Shown: positions 1 through 8,161 of the stretch, piece after piece
How positions within the stretch are numbered: position 1 is the first letter of the stretch
How the letters are laid out: each line of letters opens with the position of its first letter
Source: Massilia brevitalea
GTDB lineage: Bacteria > Pseudomonadota > Gammaproteobacteria > Burkholderiales > Burkholderiaceae_D
Direction: 5' to 3'
Assembly (NCBI RefSeq): GCF_030711405.1
Contig: NZ_JAULSI010000044.1
Span: forward strand, 1 to 35,359
DNA length: 35,359 nt
Program-made: the position numbers and the translations under genes
The notes under the pieces: model-generated
Seen by the model: the letters and a program-made list of their open reading frames with translations, nothing else
Database searches by the model: none
Told to the model about the DNA's origin: nothing

Positions 1-7
1 TCAGTTT
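1..7 (-). rRNA. rrs: 16S rRNA, extreme 5' end (partial)
   Basis: Read on the minus strand, the first seven bases are AAACTGA. Mature bacterial 16S rRNA normally begins AAATTGA or AAACTGA and continues AGAGTTTGATC, so the window edge falls just inside the 16S gene. The body of the gene lies to the left, outside the window. The call also rests on the adjacent leader, which has a boxA, paired stems and tandem strong promoters in the right order. Confidence 0.65.
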
Positions 8-262
8 AATCTCTGTTTGTTGACACTTGCGTGTCACCCGTTATTACTAACGGGGTCGCTCACTCAAAATACTGACCGTCATCTCATTGCTGAGACAACG
101 TATTTCTTTTTTGTGAACATTTGATAATTTAAGTAATCAGCTGAACTAGTCAGCGGCACCTTCATCAAACGCCCACACTTATCGACTGTTAATTGTTAAA
201 GAACTTATTCGGTACTGCATCTTGCTGTCAGCGACAAATCGTTTTGTTTGTCAGCAGCAGAG
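8..262 (-). other. rRNA operon leader (5' external transcribed spacer)
   Basis: This AT-richer stretch lies between rrn promoter P2 and the 16S 5' end and contains no gene. On the minus strand it carries, in order, a 6-bp stem at 233-252 (GACAAA/TTTGTC), a boxA antitermination site near 194-205, and two adjacent perfect hairpins just before 16S. The hairpins are CCCGTTA/TAACGGG with a 4-nt loop (37-54) and TGACAC/GTGTCA with a 4-nt loop (21-36). Such stems are expected in pre-rRNA leaders, where RNases trim the 16S end; the exact processing sites are not visible. Confidence 0.75.
194..205 (-). promoter_or_regulatory. rrn boxA antitermination element
   Basis: The minus strand reads AGTTCTTTAACA, close to the E. 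coli rrn boxA TGCTCTTTAACA. In rRNA leaders this RNA element recruits the NusB/NusE complex and keeps the untranslated transcript from Rho termination. It sits about 65 nt downstream of the P2 -10 element and about 190 nt before 16S, a normal position. Confidence 0.75.
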
Positions 263-269
263 GAAGAAG

Positions 270-298
270 AGTATGAAGCAATTTCTGATTCTCGTCAA
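270..298 (-). promoter_or_regulatory. rRNA promoter P2
   Basis: On the minus strand TTGACG (293-298) and CATACT (270-275) are separated by exactly 17 bp, a near-consensus sigma-70 promoter. Initiation is predicted around 262-264, giving a leader of about 255 nt. The 40 bp upstream are A-rich, as expected for an UP element. Confidence 0.75.
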
Positions 299-395
299 CT
301 CCTTCTTTGCTTCAGCTCAGTTTCCTGAGTTTTCTGTTGCTAGATCAACTACTTGATTTCGTTGACCTTTTCATACAGCGCCGAAGCGGAGGCGA

Positions 396-425
396 ACTAT
401 AGCAAACGGCCGAGCAGTTGCGCAA
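396..425 (-). promoter_or_regulatory. rRNA promoter P1 (candidate)
   Basis: On the minus strand TTGCGC (420-425) and TATAGT (396-401) are 18 bp apart, followed by a GC-rich TCGCCTCC stretch. GC-rich discriminators are characteristic of growth-rate-regulated rrn promoters. The -35 box lies only about 20 bp beyond the stop codon of the phospholipase D gene on the same strand, and no terminator is visible between them. Confidence 0.55.
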
Positions 426-443
426 GACCCTGTGGCGAACTAT

Positions 444-1991
444 CTACAACAGCCAGTCGATCGGCAGGATCGACAGCACCCTGACGCCGGCGCGCTTCCA
501 GACCGTGGTGCCCGGCTCCTGGTCGTAACGCAGGACCTTGCCATTGCTGCGCTCGATCCAGTACAGCTTGCCCTGCCCGTCGAGACGCACCTCATAAGCG
601 GTTTCCGGAATACTCTCGTCCAGGGTCTGGCCCAGGCGTTGCGCCAAAGCCGGGCTGTCGATGACGAAGCCCATCTCCGTATTCAGGTCGATCGACCGCC
701 GGTCCATGTTAAAGGAGCCGACAAACACGCTGCGGCCATCGACGCCGAAGGTCTTGGCATGCAAACTCGATGCCGAGCTGCCGAAGCGGCCACGCCCGGC
801 ATCCGGCAGCTCCGGCCCCCAGCGGCGGCGCAACTCATATAAAGACACGCCGGCACGCAGCAGTTCGTGGCGCCACTTTGCGTAACCCGCATGGACAGCG
901 GCGACGTCGGTCGCCTCCAGCGAATTGGTCAGCACCCTCACCTTCACGCCGCGCCTGGCGATATCGACCAGGGCCTGCGCCGCCTTTTTACTCGGCACGA
1001 AATACGGCGACACCAGATCGACCTGCTGCTTCGGCTCGCCCAGCAGCTTGCCGAGGTCGGCCACCATGCGCGCATCCGGCGGCGGCTTGCCGAGTGCCTT
1101 GGCTGGGTCGTCGCTTACCAGCTCGGTCTTGCTCCACTCCAGCGGCAGGCGGCGCTGCGCCAGTTGCTCGACAAACGGAGAAATGCGGATCGCTTCCAGG
1201 TAGCGCTGCGCTTCCGGCCTGGTACGCAGTGCCGCCGCGCGTGCAGCCAGCGCCTCGCGCGGTTCGGCCACGCCCGCATCGACCAGCCTTGCAACCGGAT
1301 AGGCCGAGGCGCTGTTCCAGTAGCGGTCGAAATCCTGCGACACCTCGTGCACCACCGGCCCCACCGCCATTACGTCGAGGTCGACGAACAGCATGTCGCC
1401 GGCCACGCCGAAGTATTCGTCGCCGATATTCCGGCCGCCGACGATCGTCGCCTGGTTATCGGCCGTGAAGGATTTGTTGTGCATGCGCCGGTTCAGCCGG
1501 CTGAAGTCGGTCAGGTAGCCCAGGCTGCGCCGGCCGCGCGAGCCGAAGGGATTGAACAGGCGCACCTCGACGTTAGCATCGCGGTCGAGCGCGGACAGCA
1601 CCGGGTCGAGGCCGGCCGTATTGTTATCGTCGAGGAGAAGGCGAACCCGCACACCACGTGCCGCGGCGCTGCGCAAGGCATCGAGCATCAGGGTGCCGGT
1701 GAGATCGTCGCGCCATATATAGTACTGGACGTCGAGACTGCGCTCGGCGCCGCGCGCCAGCAGCACCCGGGCGGCAAAGGCGTCGCGCCCGTCCGATAGC
1801 GCGTGGATGCCGGAGCGGTTCGGATATTCCGCTGCCAGCGGCGCGATGGCCTGGCCGAGTCGGGTGCCGGCGGTATCAAGCAGCGCCGCGCTGGCGCTGC
1901 GCCCGCCCAGCGGCGGCAGCGATGTGCAGCCGTAGGTCGCCGCCGCAGCGGCGACCAGGACACCGGCTCCGATTCGCAGCGCCGCGCGCAT
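444..1991 (-). CDS. Phospholipase D family lipoprotein, ClsC/YmdC-like cardiolipin synthase
   Basis: A 515-residue protein with two HKD (PLDc) motifs, the signature of the phospholipase D/cardiolipin synthase superfamily. The first is HNKSFTADNQ starting at His171, followed by GGRNIGDEYFG; the second is HAKTFGVDGR starting at His411, followed by a GSFNMD segment. The two His residues supply the nucleophile and general acid for phosphatidyl transfer. HNKSF with GGRNIGDEYFG is characteristic of the ClsC/YmdC branch, which makes cardiolipin from phosphatidylglycerol and phosphatidylethanolamine. The N-terminus is hydrophobic and ends in TYGC at about residue 22, suggesting a lipoprotein or membrane anchor, though the lipobox is not ideal. 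It lies 6 bp downstream of the enoyl-CoA hydratase gene, probably co-transcribed, and reads towards the rRNA operon. The substrate is inferred from the family only. Confidence 0.88.
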   Translation of the reverse strand: MRAALRIGAGVLVAAAAATYGCTSLPPLGGRSASAALLDTAGTRLGQAIAPLAAEYPNRSGIHALSDGRDAFAARVLLARGAERSLDVQYYIWRDDLTGTLMLDALRSAAARGVRVRLLLDDNNTAGLDPVLSALDRDANVEVRLFNPFGSRGRRSLGYLTDFSRLNRRMHNKSFTADNQATIVGGRNIGDEYFGVAGDMLFVDLDVMAVGPVVHEVSQDFDRYWNSASAYPVARLVDAGVAEPREALAARAAALRTRPEAQRYLEAIRISPFVEQLAQRRLPLEWSKTELVSDDPAKALGKPPPDARMVADLGKLLGEPKQQVDLVSPYFVPSKKAAQALVDIARRGVKVRVLTNSLEATDVAAVHAGYAKWRHELLRAGVSLYELRRRWGPELPDAGRGRFGSSASSLHAKTFGVDGRSVFVGSFNMDRRSIDLNTEMGFVIDSPALAQRLGQTLDESIPETAYEVRLDGQGKLYWIERSNGKVLRYDQEPGTTVWKRAGVRVLSILPIDWLL

Positions 1992-1997
1992 GGCGGC

Positions 1998-2774
1998 TTA
2001 CATGCCTTCGAAATTCGCCTTGCGCTTGCCGAGGAAGGCGGACATGCCTTCCTTCTGGGCCGGCGTGCCGAAGGCGGCGTGGAAAAAGCGGCGTTCATAG
2101 CGCACGCCTTCGGTCAGCGTGGTCTCGTAGGCGCGGTTCACCGAATCCTTGATCGCCATGGCCACCGACACCGGCATCTCGGCGATGGTGTTGGCCACCG
2201 CCAGCGCTTCTTCCATCAGCTTCTCGGCCGGGAAGATGCGCGACACCAGGCCGGTGCGCTCCGCTTCGGCGGCGTCGATCATGCGCGAGGTAAGCAGCAT
2301 GTCCATGGCTTTCGACTTGCCGATCGCGCGCGGCAGGCGCTGGGTACCGCCGGCGCCCGGGGTCACGCCGACCTTGATTTCGGGCTGGCCGAATCTGGCG
2401 CTGTCGGCGGCGATGAGGAAGTCGCACATCATCGCCAGCTCGCAGCCGCCGCCCAGCGCATAGCCGGCGACGACGCCGATCACCGGTTTGCGCACATTCA
2501 GGATGTGCTCCCAGTTGCGGCCGATGTAGTTGCCGCCGTAGGTGTCGGCGTAGGTGTATTCGGCCATGGCCGCGATGTCGGCGCCGGCCGCGAAGACCTT
2601 TTCGCTGCCGGTGAGGACGATGACGTTCACCGCCGGGTCGGCGTCGAAGGCGTACAGCGCCTGGCCCAGCTCGTTCATCATGTTGTCGTTCAGCGCGTTC
2701 ATCGCCTTGGGACGGTTGAGGCGAATGACAACCACCTTGCCGTGGTTTTCGATCAGCAGGTCTGCGTATTCCAT
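1998..2774 (-). CDS. Enoyl-CoA hydratase (crotonase family)
   Basis: A 258-residue protein of typical crotonase length. Visible signatures are the oxyanion-hole segment AAGADIAAM near residues 62-70, GYALGGGCELAMMCDF with the first catalytic Glu, and GQPEIKVGVTPGAGGTQRL with the second catalytic Glu. Retention of both glutamates supports true hydratase activity, the hydration of trans-2-enoyl-CoA to 3-hydroxyacyl-CoA in fatty-acid or phenylacetate-type beta-oxidation. The start is fixed by GGAGGAG five bases upstream of the ATG. It is the first gene of a two-gene unit with the downstream phospholipase D gene and is divergent from the MFS transporter. Which beta-oxidation pathway it serves cannot be told, because no other such genes are nearby. 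Confidence 0.92.
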   Translation of the reverse strand: MEYADLLIENHGKVVVIRLNRPKAMNALNDNMMNELGQALYAFDADPAVNVIVLTGSEKVFAAGADIAAMAEYTYADTYGGNYIGRNWEHILNVRKPVIGVVAGYALGGGCELAMMCDFLIAADSARFGQPEIKVGVTPGAGGTQRLPRAIGKSKAMDMLLTSRMIDAAEAERTGLVSRIFPAEKLMEEALAVANTIAEMPVSVAMAIKDSVNRAYETTLTEGVRYERRFFHAAFGTPAQKEGMSAFLGKRKANFEGM

Positions 2775-2890
2775 GGACTCTCCTCCAGAATGTGACTGAT
2801 GTATGTAACTTATCTATATGACTTCGCTGCCGCGATTGTAGCGCCTCCGCAGGCCAAAAAGGACGGTATCATTGCCGGCTCCGCCATGTC

Positions 2891-4156
2891 TTGCGCCAGT
2901 TCGTGACCCTCCACCCACGCCACATCCTCGAACGAATCGCCGGCGACGGCCTGTTGCAAAGCGCCGACTTCCGCCGCCTGTGGCTGACCAGCGCCCTGAC
3001 CCAGTTCGGCGCCCAGATCACCCTGCTCGCCCTGCCGATCTGCGCGGTACTCATGCTGCATGCGACGCCGGCGCAGATGGGTACCCTTGGCGCGCTCGAA
3101 TCCCTGCCCTTCCTGCTGTTCGGCCTGCCCTCGGGCGTGCTGCTGGAACGCTGCCGCCGCTTGCCGATCATGATGTGCAGCGACGCGATGGTGGCCACCG
3201 CCCTGGCCTGGTGGCTGGATGCCTTGACGATCCACTGGCTGTATGCGGTCGGCTTCGTGCTCGGCACCGGCCTCGTGATCGGCGGCAGCGCGGAACAGGT
3301 CTTCCTCACCTTCGTGGTCGGGCGCGAGCGCCTGGTCGACGCCCATGCCAGGTTCGCCGCCACCGAATCGGCCGCGCGCCTGATCGGCCCGGGCATGGCT
3401 GGCGCCATGGTGCAGCTGATGGGCGCGCCGCTGGCGATCCTGTGCAATGTGGCCGGCTTCGTGATCTCGCTGGCGAACCTGAAACGCATCCGCGCCCGCG
3501 AGCCGAAGCCGGCGCCGACGAATACACACCCGCTGCGCGACATCCGCGACGGCCTGGCCTTCGTGTGGCGCCACCACGTGCTGCGCACCCTGGCCTGGAC
3601 GGCCGGCGCCTGGCACTTCCTGTTCTACGGCTACATTGCCCTGCATGTGCTGTTCGCCACCCGCGTGCTCGGCATGGCGCCGGGCGTGATGGGCACGGCG
3701 CAGATGCTGGGCGGCGCAGGCATCCTGGCCGGCTCGGTGCTGGTCAAGCCGCTGTCGCACCGCTATGGCACCGGGCGCGCGATCCTGGCCGGTCTGTGCT
3801 GCTGCGCGCTCGGGTTTGCGCTGATGCCGGCGATTCCCGCCACCCTGTTCGGCAGCACGCTCGCCAGCGCCATCGCTTACGCCATCGTCGTGTTCCTGCT
3901 CGATTGCGGCGCCACGCTGTTCTTCGTGCCCTACATCGCCCTGCGCCAGCGCGTGACGCCGGATGCGATGCTGGGGCGGATGGTGGCGACGATGCGCGCG
4001 CTGACGGTGGCGACGGCACCCTTGGGCGCACTGGCGGCCGGTGCGCTGGCGGAGCGCTTCAGCGTGCGCGCCGGGCTGATGTGCATCGCGGCGGGAGGCC
4101 TGCTGCTCGCTACCGGCGCGGTCTGCGCAACCCGGCTGGGACAGGTAAAAGACTGA
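2891..4156 (+). CDS. MFS transporter (MFS_3 / enterobactin-exporter-like)
   Basis: A hydrophobic protein of up to 421 residues with the alternating membrane-segment pattern of the major facilitator superfamily. The N-terminal SADFRRLWLTSALTQFG segment before TM1 and the paired six-helix halves resemble the MFS_3 branch (EntS-like exporters). A basic cytoplasmic loop around residues 203-220 separates the halves. The start is uncertain: TTG at 2891 or GTG at 2903 both precede the conserved region, and an AAGGAC stretch about 30 bases upstream is too far away to decide. It is divergent from the enoyl-CoA hydratase gene and ends 16 bp from the convergent DUF2145 gene. The substrate is unknown; efflux of a small molecule is the usual role. 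Confidence 0.85.
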   Translation: MRQFVTLHPRHILERIAGDGLLQSADFRRLWLTSALTQFGAQITLLALPICAVLMLHATPAQMGTLGALESLPFLLFGLPSGVLLERCRRLPIMMCSDAMVATALAWWLDALTIHWLYAVGFVLGTGLVIGGSAEQVFLTFVVGRERLVDAHARFAATESAARLIGPGMAGAMVQLMGAPLAILCNVAGFVISLANLKRIRAREPKPAPTNTHPLRDIRDGLAFVWRHHVLRTLAWTAGAWHFLFYGYIALHVLFATRVLGMAPGVMGTAQMLGGAGILAGSVLVKPLSHRYGTGRAILAGLCCCALGFALMPAIPATLFGSTLASAIAYAIVVFLLDCGATLFFVPYIALRQRVTPDAMLGRMVATMRALTVATAPLGALAAGALAERFSVRAGLMCIAAGGLLLATGAVCATRLGQVKD

Positions 4157-4172
4157 GCGACCGACGCGGCCG

Positions 4173-4988
4173 TTACGTCGATGGCGGCAAGACGAGTCGC
4201 GTTTCCGGGCAGCCCGCCGCCTGGCAGGCATCCGGCAGGCTGCGCAGCCAGGCGATCACCGATTCGACCGTGACGACCTGGATGTGGCCTGCGCGCAGCA
4301 GGGCCGGCGGCAGGTCGTCGAACACGATCTGCGCGTTGACGAAGCGCGCGCCGAAGCGGGTCAGGATGTTGGCTTCGACCTGGGTCGGCACGTACGCGTG
4401 CGCCTTCAGCCACGCCTGGGCGCCCGGGCGGTCGGGCGCCTCGCCCTCCCCGGCATATGCAAAGGCCAGCATCTCGAGCACCCAGCCGTTCGAATTCTGG
4501 TAGCGCGTGTCGAAGGGATAGGCCACCACGTTGTAGTGCGGCTGGTGGTAGGTCCCGGCCTCCTCGCCGAGCAAAGCGGCCTTCAGGCGGCGCTGCGCCG
4601 CGGGCGCCAGGCGCCAGATGCCGGCCTGGTAGCGGTGCGGCGCATCGGCAAAAAAATTCACCAGGCCTTCGTCGTACAGTGCCGACTCGGTGCTGCCGCA
4701 GCGGTTCAGCTTGTGCACGACCGACCAGGCGCCCGCCGGATGCTCGCGCACGGCAAACCCCATGTGCGAATAGGTCAGCCCGTATTTTTCCAGGTCTTGC
4801 CCGACGCGCGCGATGAGCACGACGTCGTCGTCGATCGTGCCGAGCGCGGCGCGCGTGACGTCGCCGAGCTGCATGCTCAGGCGCGACTTCTCGGGTTCGA
4901 TCTCGCGCAGTTCGCACTGCCGCCCCGCCAGCGCCATGCCTGCCGTGGAAACGAGCACCGCCGCCAGCAGCAGGCGGCGCAGGATCAC
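4173..4988 (-). CDS. DUF2145 domain exported protein
   Basis: A 271-residue protein beginning with GTG and a signal peptide (hydrophobic residues 5-20, probable cleavage after ALA-G). The rest matches what I recall of DUF2145: a YSHMGFAV segment, a DEGLVNFFAD segment, and a conserved central block containing YNVVAYPFDTRYQNSNGW. No enzymatic function is established that I know of. The gene starts within the stop codon of the upstream secreted-protein gene (GTGA overlap), indicating translational coupling, so the two products probably act together in the periplasm. It converges with the MFS gene. The family call is fairly sure; the function is unknown. Confidence 0.8.
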   Translation of the reverse strand: MILRRLLLAAVLVSTAGMALAGRQCELREIEPEKSRLSMQLGDVTRAALGTIDDDVVLIARVGQDLEKYGLTYSHMGFAVREHPAGAWSVVHKLNRCGSTESALYDEGLVNFFADAPHRYQAGIWRLAPAAQRRLKAALLGEEAGTYHQPHYNVVAYPFDTRYQNSNGWVLEMLAFAYAGEGEAPDRPGAQAWLKAHAYVPTQVEANILTRFGARFVNAQIVFDDLPPALLRAGHIQVVTVESVIAWLRSLPDACQAAGCPETRLVLPPST

Positions 4989-5431
4989 GCGCGGGCCTTC
5001 GAATGCACGAGACCGGTGTCGGGACGGAGCATGACCCCTACCGTCGCGTCGGCCTTCTTGAGGGCGAAACCAGCCTGGCCGATGGTTTCAATGTCCAGGG
5101 TATCGTTCACCTGCACACCGTGGGCGCGGGCGGCAGCGCTGCTCACCATCGTATCGACGTCGGTCGTCCCATCCTGGCTGCGCAAGGTGAGCGCGGTCTT
5201 GTCGCCCTCCTGGTGCATTGCCGCGACTTGCCACTTCCTGTTCTTCTCGACGTCGCCTGAGGTTTTCTCGGACAAGCTCTTGGCGCCTTCGGAAGACATA
5301 TAGAAGGGCATGATCGACAACACAAACGGGATAGCCCAGGACGGGATCACCGCATCGGCGGCCGCCGGCGCCGCGATGGAGACCGACAGCAGCAGGGCAA
5401 GGAGGGGAGCAAAGCGACGTGATGTGCGCAT
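4985..5431 (-). CDS. Small secreted protein of unknown function, coupled to DUF2145
   Basis: A 148-residue protein with a clear signal peptide (basic start, hydrophobic residues 9-20, AAPAAADA cleavage region). A short hydrophobic stretch (WAIPFVLSIMPFYMSS) follows at about residues 32-47, then a soluble domain rich in Asp, Thr and Lys. I do not recognise a named family. The stop codon overlaps the GTG start of the DUF2145 gene, so the two are translated as a pair. The second hydrophobic stretch could anchor the mature protein to the inner membrane. The ATG at 5429-5431 is the only good start before the signal sequence. Confidence 0.75.
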   Translation of the reverse strand: MRTSRRFAPLLALLLSVSIAAPAAADAVIPSWAIPFVLSIMPFYMSSEGAKSLSEKTSGDVEKNRKWQVAAMHQEGDKTALTLRSQDGTTDVDTMVSSAAARAHGVQVNDTLDIETIGQAGFALKKADATVGVMLRPDTGLVHSKARA

Positions 5432-5536
5432 GGTCTATCCAATCGGATGGGCCGGCATGGAGCATGCCGCCAAATGTTGTTTAATAGTAACTACGCAACC
5501 TTAGCGGATACCGGCCATCGGTGCAACATGAACCTG

Positions 5537-6778
5537 CTATTTCGGCAAGAAAACCCACACTGCACCACGCGCTTTCATGCGCCCCGCATATTCCGCTGCA
5601 TTTCCCCCGAAGCCGAAGAAGAAATCCGCCCGCACCGGCCCGCGGATGGCGCCGCCGGTATCCTGCGCCAGCATCAGGCGCTGCAGTGGCGCCTCGGTGG
5701 CCGGGTGCGTGGTCGCCAGGAACAGCGGCGCACCCAGCGGCACGATGGACGGATCGACCGCCACCGAGCGCTCCGCCGTAAGCGGCACGCCGAGCGCACC
5801 CTTCGGCCCCACCGACGCATCCGGAAGGCGCTCTTCCTTGAAGAAGATATAGCTGGGGTTCACGTTCAGCAGTTCCTGGCGCCGCGCCGGATTGGCGGCG
5901 ATCCAGGCCTTGATGCTCTGCGCCGACACGCCATCGGCCGGCAGCTCGCCCTGCTCCACCAGCCAGCGCCCGATCACCTTGTACGGATGCCCGTTCTGGT
6001 CGGCGAAAGCGATACGCACCGTCTCGCCGGTCTCGGCGATCTGCACCCGGCCCGAGCCCTGCACTTCGAGGAAGAAGGCTTCGACCGGATCGTCGACCCA
6101 GACCAGCTCCTTGCCTTTCAAGGGTGCGCGCTCGATCTCGGCGCGGGTGGCGTAGGGCACCACGGTCTTGCCAAGCAGGCGGCCGCGCAGGCGCATGTTC
6201 TTCAGGTTCGGATACACGCTGCCCAGGTCGACCGTGACCAGGTCGTCCGGCACCCGGTACAGCGGGGTCTGGAAGGCGCCGCCGCGCTGGCGCGAGCCGC
6301 GCAGCATGGGCTCGTAGTAGCCGGTGACCAGGCCGGTGTCGGCGCCGTCCGGCGTGCGCATCTGCTGCGGCACGAAGTACGTTTCGAAGTAGCTGCGGAT
6401 GGCGGCGTTGTCGCGCGCATCGACGCGCCCGGACGCGGCGCAGGCACCCTTCCACTCCGCCTTCTTCGCCAGCACGCGGCACGAGGACAGGAAGGCCGGC
6501 CAGGCCTGGCGCAGGTCGTCCTGGCGCCAGCCCGGCAATGCGTCGAAGGAGACCGGCGTCATGGCCGGCACCGGCGGCGGCTGGGTGGGCGCCGGCTCAG
6601 GTGCAGGAATCGCGACCGGCCCCACCGGCGGCGGCATCACGATGTCGGGCTGCTTCGAGGGTTCAGGCGACGACACAGGTGCGGGCGCCGGCTTCTGCGG
6701 CGCCGTGCCGCAGGCCGCCAGAAGAAGGGCGACGGCGGCGATTGAAGCAGGTACACTAAGGCGGCGTATCGATTGCAT
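5537..6778 (-). CDS. mltA: Membrane-bound lytic murein transglycosylase A
   Basis: A 413-residue lipoprotein. The signal sequence ends in the lipobox LLAAC, followed by a long Pro/Ala/Glu-rich linker (about residues 23-75) that would let the enzyme reach the peptidoglycan from the outer membrane. The MltA barrel includes GLVTGYYEPMLRGS and FFLEVQGSGRV. The C-terminal 3D domain has AQDTGGAIRGPVRADFFFG, with conserved Asp373 and Asp385, one of which should be the catalytic acid. The enzyme cleaves the MurNAc-GlcNAc bond and forms 1,6-anhydroMurNAc. The linker makes it somewhat longer than the E. coli protein. It starts 11 bp from the divergent small-membrane-protein gene, so their promoters must overlap each other or the coding ends. 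Confidence 0.95.
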   Translation of the reverse strand: MQSIRRLSVPASIAAVALLLAACGTAPQKPAPAPVSSPEPSKQPDIVMPPPVGPVAIPAPEPAPTQPPPVPAMTPVSFDALPGWRQDDLRQAWPAFLSSCRVLAKKAEWKGACAASGRVDARDNAAIRSYFETYFVPQQMRTPDGADTGLVTGYYEPMLRGSRQRGGAFQTPLYRVPDDLVTVDLGSVYPNLKNMRLRGRLLGKTVVPYATRAEIERAPLKGKELVWVDDPVEAFFLEVQGSGRVQIAETGETVRIAFADQNGHPYKVIGRWLVEQGELPADGVSAQSIKAWIAANPARRQELLNVNPSYIFFKEERLPDASVGPKGALGVPLTAERSVAVDPSIVPLGAPLFLATTHPATEAPLQRLMLAQDTGGAIRGPVRADFFFGFGGNAAEYAGRMKARGAVWVFLPK

Positions 6779-6789
6779 GGGATGAAAGT

Positions 6790-6942
6790 ATGTGGATCTT
6801 GATGCTGGAAGCCGGCGTGGCCTTGTTCCTGCTGGTGTTTATCGTCTGGTGGACCATGTTCTCGGGCCGCTCCGAGGAACGCAAGCGCCCGCTGCGCGAC
6901 GACAGCCAGGTGCCACCGAAGCGCGATCCCGACCAGCCGTAA
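6790..6942 (+). CDS. 50-residue single-pass membrane miniprotein
   Basis: A short gene encoding MWILMLEAGVALFLLVFIVW at its start, one hydrophobic helix of about 20 residues, then a charged tail rich in Arg, Asp and Pro ending in DPDQP. Starting with ATG and ending with TAA, it fills the gap between the mltA start and the apaG stop with only 11 and 3 bp to spare. Codon choice (GC-rich third positions) is like the neighbours, and hydrophobic residues followed by basic ones fit an N-out, C-in insertion. The upstream GGGATGAAAGT is a weak ribosome-binding site. No function can be assigned. Confidence 0.6.
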   Translation: MWILMLEAGVALFLLVFIVWWTMFSGRSEERKRPLRDDSQVPPKRDPDQP

Positions 6943-6945
6943 GGA

Positions 6946-7320
6946 TCAATGCAGGCTGCGCGGCAGCGACAGCACGAACTCGGGAATCGCCACCTCGAAG
7001 CGGTGGCCATCCTCGGCCACGCAGAAGTATTCGCCGCGCATCGAGCCCTGCGGCGTGGCCAGATGGGTGCCGCTGGTGTATTCGAACTGCTCGCCCGGTT
7101 TCAGCAGCGGCTGGTGTCCGACCACGCCCAGGCCAGACACTTCCTGGGTGCGGTTGCTGGCGTCGGTGATCACCCAGTGGCGCGAGATCAGCTGGGCCGG
7201 CACGCTGCCGGTATTGCGGATCGTGATCGTGTAGGAAAACGCATAGTTGTCGCGCTCTGGGCTGGATTGCTCGGGCAAGTGCTGGGTGCGGACGGTAACG
7301 GTGAAATCGTAGGCGGACAT
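6946..7320 (-). CDS. apaG: ApaG (DUF525 domain) protein
   Basis: A 124-residue protein of typical ApaG length, a fibronectin-III-like beta sandwich. Diagnostic segments are YAFSYTITIRN, RHWVITDA, VVGHQPLLKPGEQFEYTSG and GSMRGEYFCVAEDG. The start at 7320 gives the conserved MSAYDFTVTV beginning and has AGAGGAAAG just upstream; a longer in-frame extension to 7497 has no family match and overlaps the rpe start. ApaG was linked to the ApaH operon in enterobacteria but its biochemical role is not settled. Here it is divergent from rpe, the arrangement I remember from other betaproteobacteria. Confidence 0.93.
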   Translation of the reverse strand: MSAYDFTVTVRTQHLPEQSSPERDNYAFSYTITIRNTGSVPAQLISRHWVITDASNRTQEVSGLGVVGHQPLLKPGEQFEYTSGTHLATPQGSMRGEYFCVAEDGHRFEVAIPEFVLSLPRSLH

Positions 7321-7489
7321 CGGCTTTCCTCTTATGGTTATTAGTTGCCTGCGCGAATGACGCGGCCCGGTGGCGGCGCGGATGTGCGCAAAACGGCAAT
7401 GATACAGGGCCGGCAAAAACCCGGTTCGCGCGGTTAGATGCCGGCTCGGCGTAAAATAGCCGGATTCCCGATCACGACCAGTCACCGCA

Positions 7490-8161
7490 ATGACCACCTA
7501 CCGCATCGCTCCCAGCATCCTGTCCGCCGATTTCGCCCGCCTGGGCGAGGAAGTCCGCAACGTCGTCGAGGCCGGCGCCGACATCATCCACTTCGACGTG
7601 ATGGACAACCATTACGTGCCGAACCTGACGATCGGCCCACTGGTCTGCCAGGCGATCCGCCCGCACGTGCAGGTGCCGATCGACGTGCACCTGATGGTGA
7701 AACCGGTCGACCGCATCATTCCGGACTTCGCGAAAGCCGGCGCCAACATCATCACCTTCCACCCGGAAGCCTCGGAGCACATCGACCGCACCCTGCAACT
7801 GATCCGCGACCACGGCTGCAAGGCCGGCCTGGTGTTCAACCCGGGCACGCCGATGCACTACCTGGAACACGTGATGGACAAGATCGACATGATCCTCATC
7901 ATGTCGGTGAACCCGGGCTTCGGCGGCCAGTCCTTCATCCCGGAAGCGCTGAAGAAAATCGCCATCGCACGCCGCCTGATCGACGAATCCGGCCGCGACA
8001 TCATGCTGGAAGTCGATGGCGGCATCAAGGCCGAGAACATCGCCGCTGCCGCCGCTGCCGGCGCCGACACCTTTGTCGCCGGCTCGGCCATCTTCGGCAA
8101 GCCCGACTACAAGGCCGTGATCGACGCCATGCGCGCCGAACTGGCAACCGTAGGCAAGTAA
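7490..8161 (+). CDS. rpe: Ribulose-phosphate 3-epimerase
   Basis: A 223-residue TIM-barrel protein of normal length. It shows the N-terminal IAPSILSADFARLGEE signature, the metal-binding HFDVMDNHYVPNLTIGP and DVHLMV segments, MSVNPGFGGQ, and the C-terminal EVDGGI phosphate loop. It interconverts ribulose-5-phosphate and xylulose-5-phosphate in the pentose phosphate and Calvin pathways. A TAAAAT at 7452-7457 is a possible -10 element, but no good -35 is visible. Its stop codon overlaps the gph start by one base (TAATG), so the two genes are coupled. The block rpe-gph-trpE matches the classic order in betaproteobacteria, where the operon links sugar phosphates to tryptophan synthesis. Confidence 0.97.
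   Translation: MTTYRIAPSILSADFARLGEEVRNVVEAGADIIHFDVMDNHYVPNLTIGPLVCQAIRPHVQVPIDVHLMVKPVDRIIPDFAKAGANIITFHPEASEHIDRTLQLIRDHGCKAGLVFNPGTPMHYLEHVMDKIDMILIMSVNPGFGGQSFIPEALKKIAIARRLIDESGRDIMLEVDGGIKAENIAAAAAAGADTFVAGSAIFGKPDYKAVIDAMRAELATVGK

Noticed and set aside
5453..5469. Hairpin CGGCATG/CATGCCG with a GAG loop between mltA and the secreted-protein gene
   Set aside because: A 7-bp stem is real, but no T-tract follows on the minus strand, so calling it the mltA terminator is not supported.
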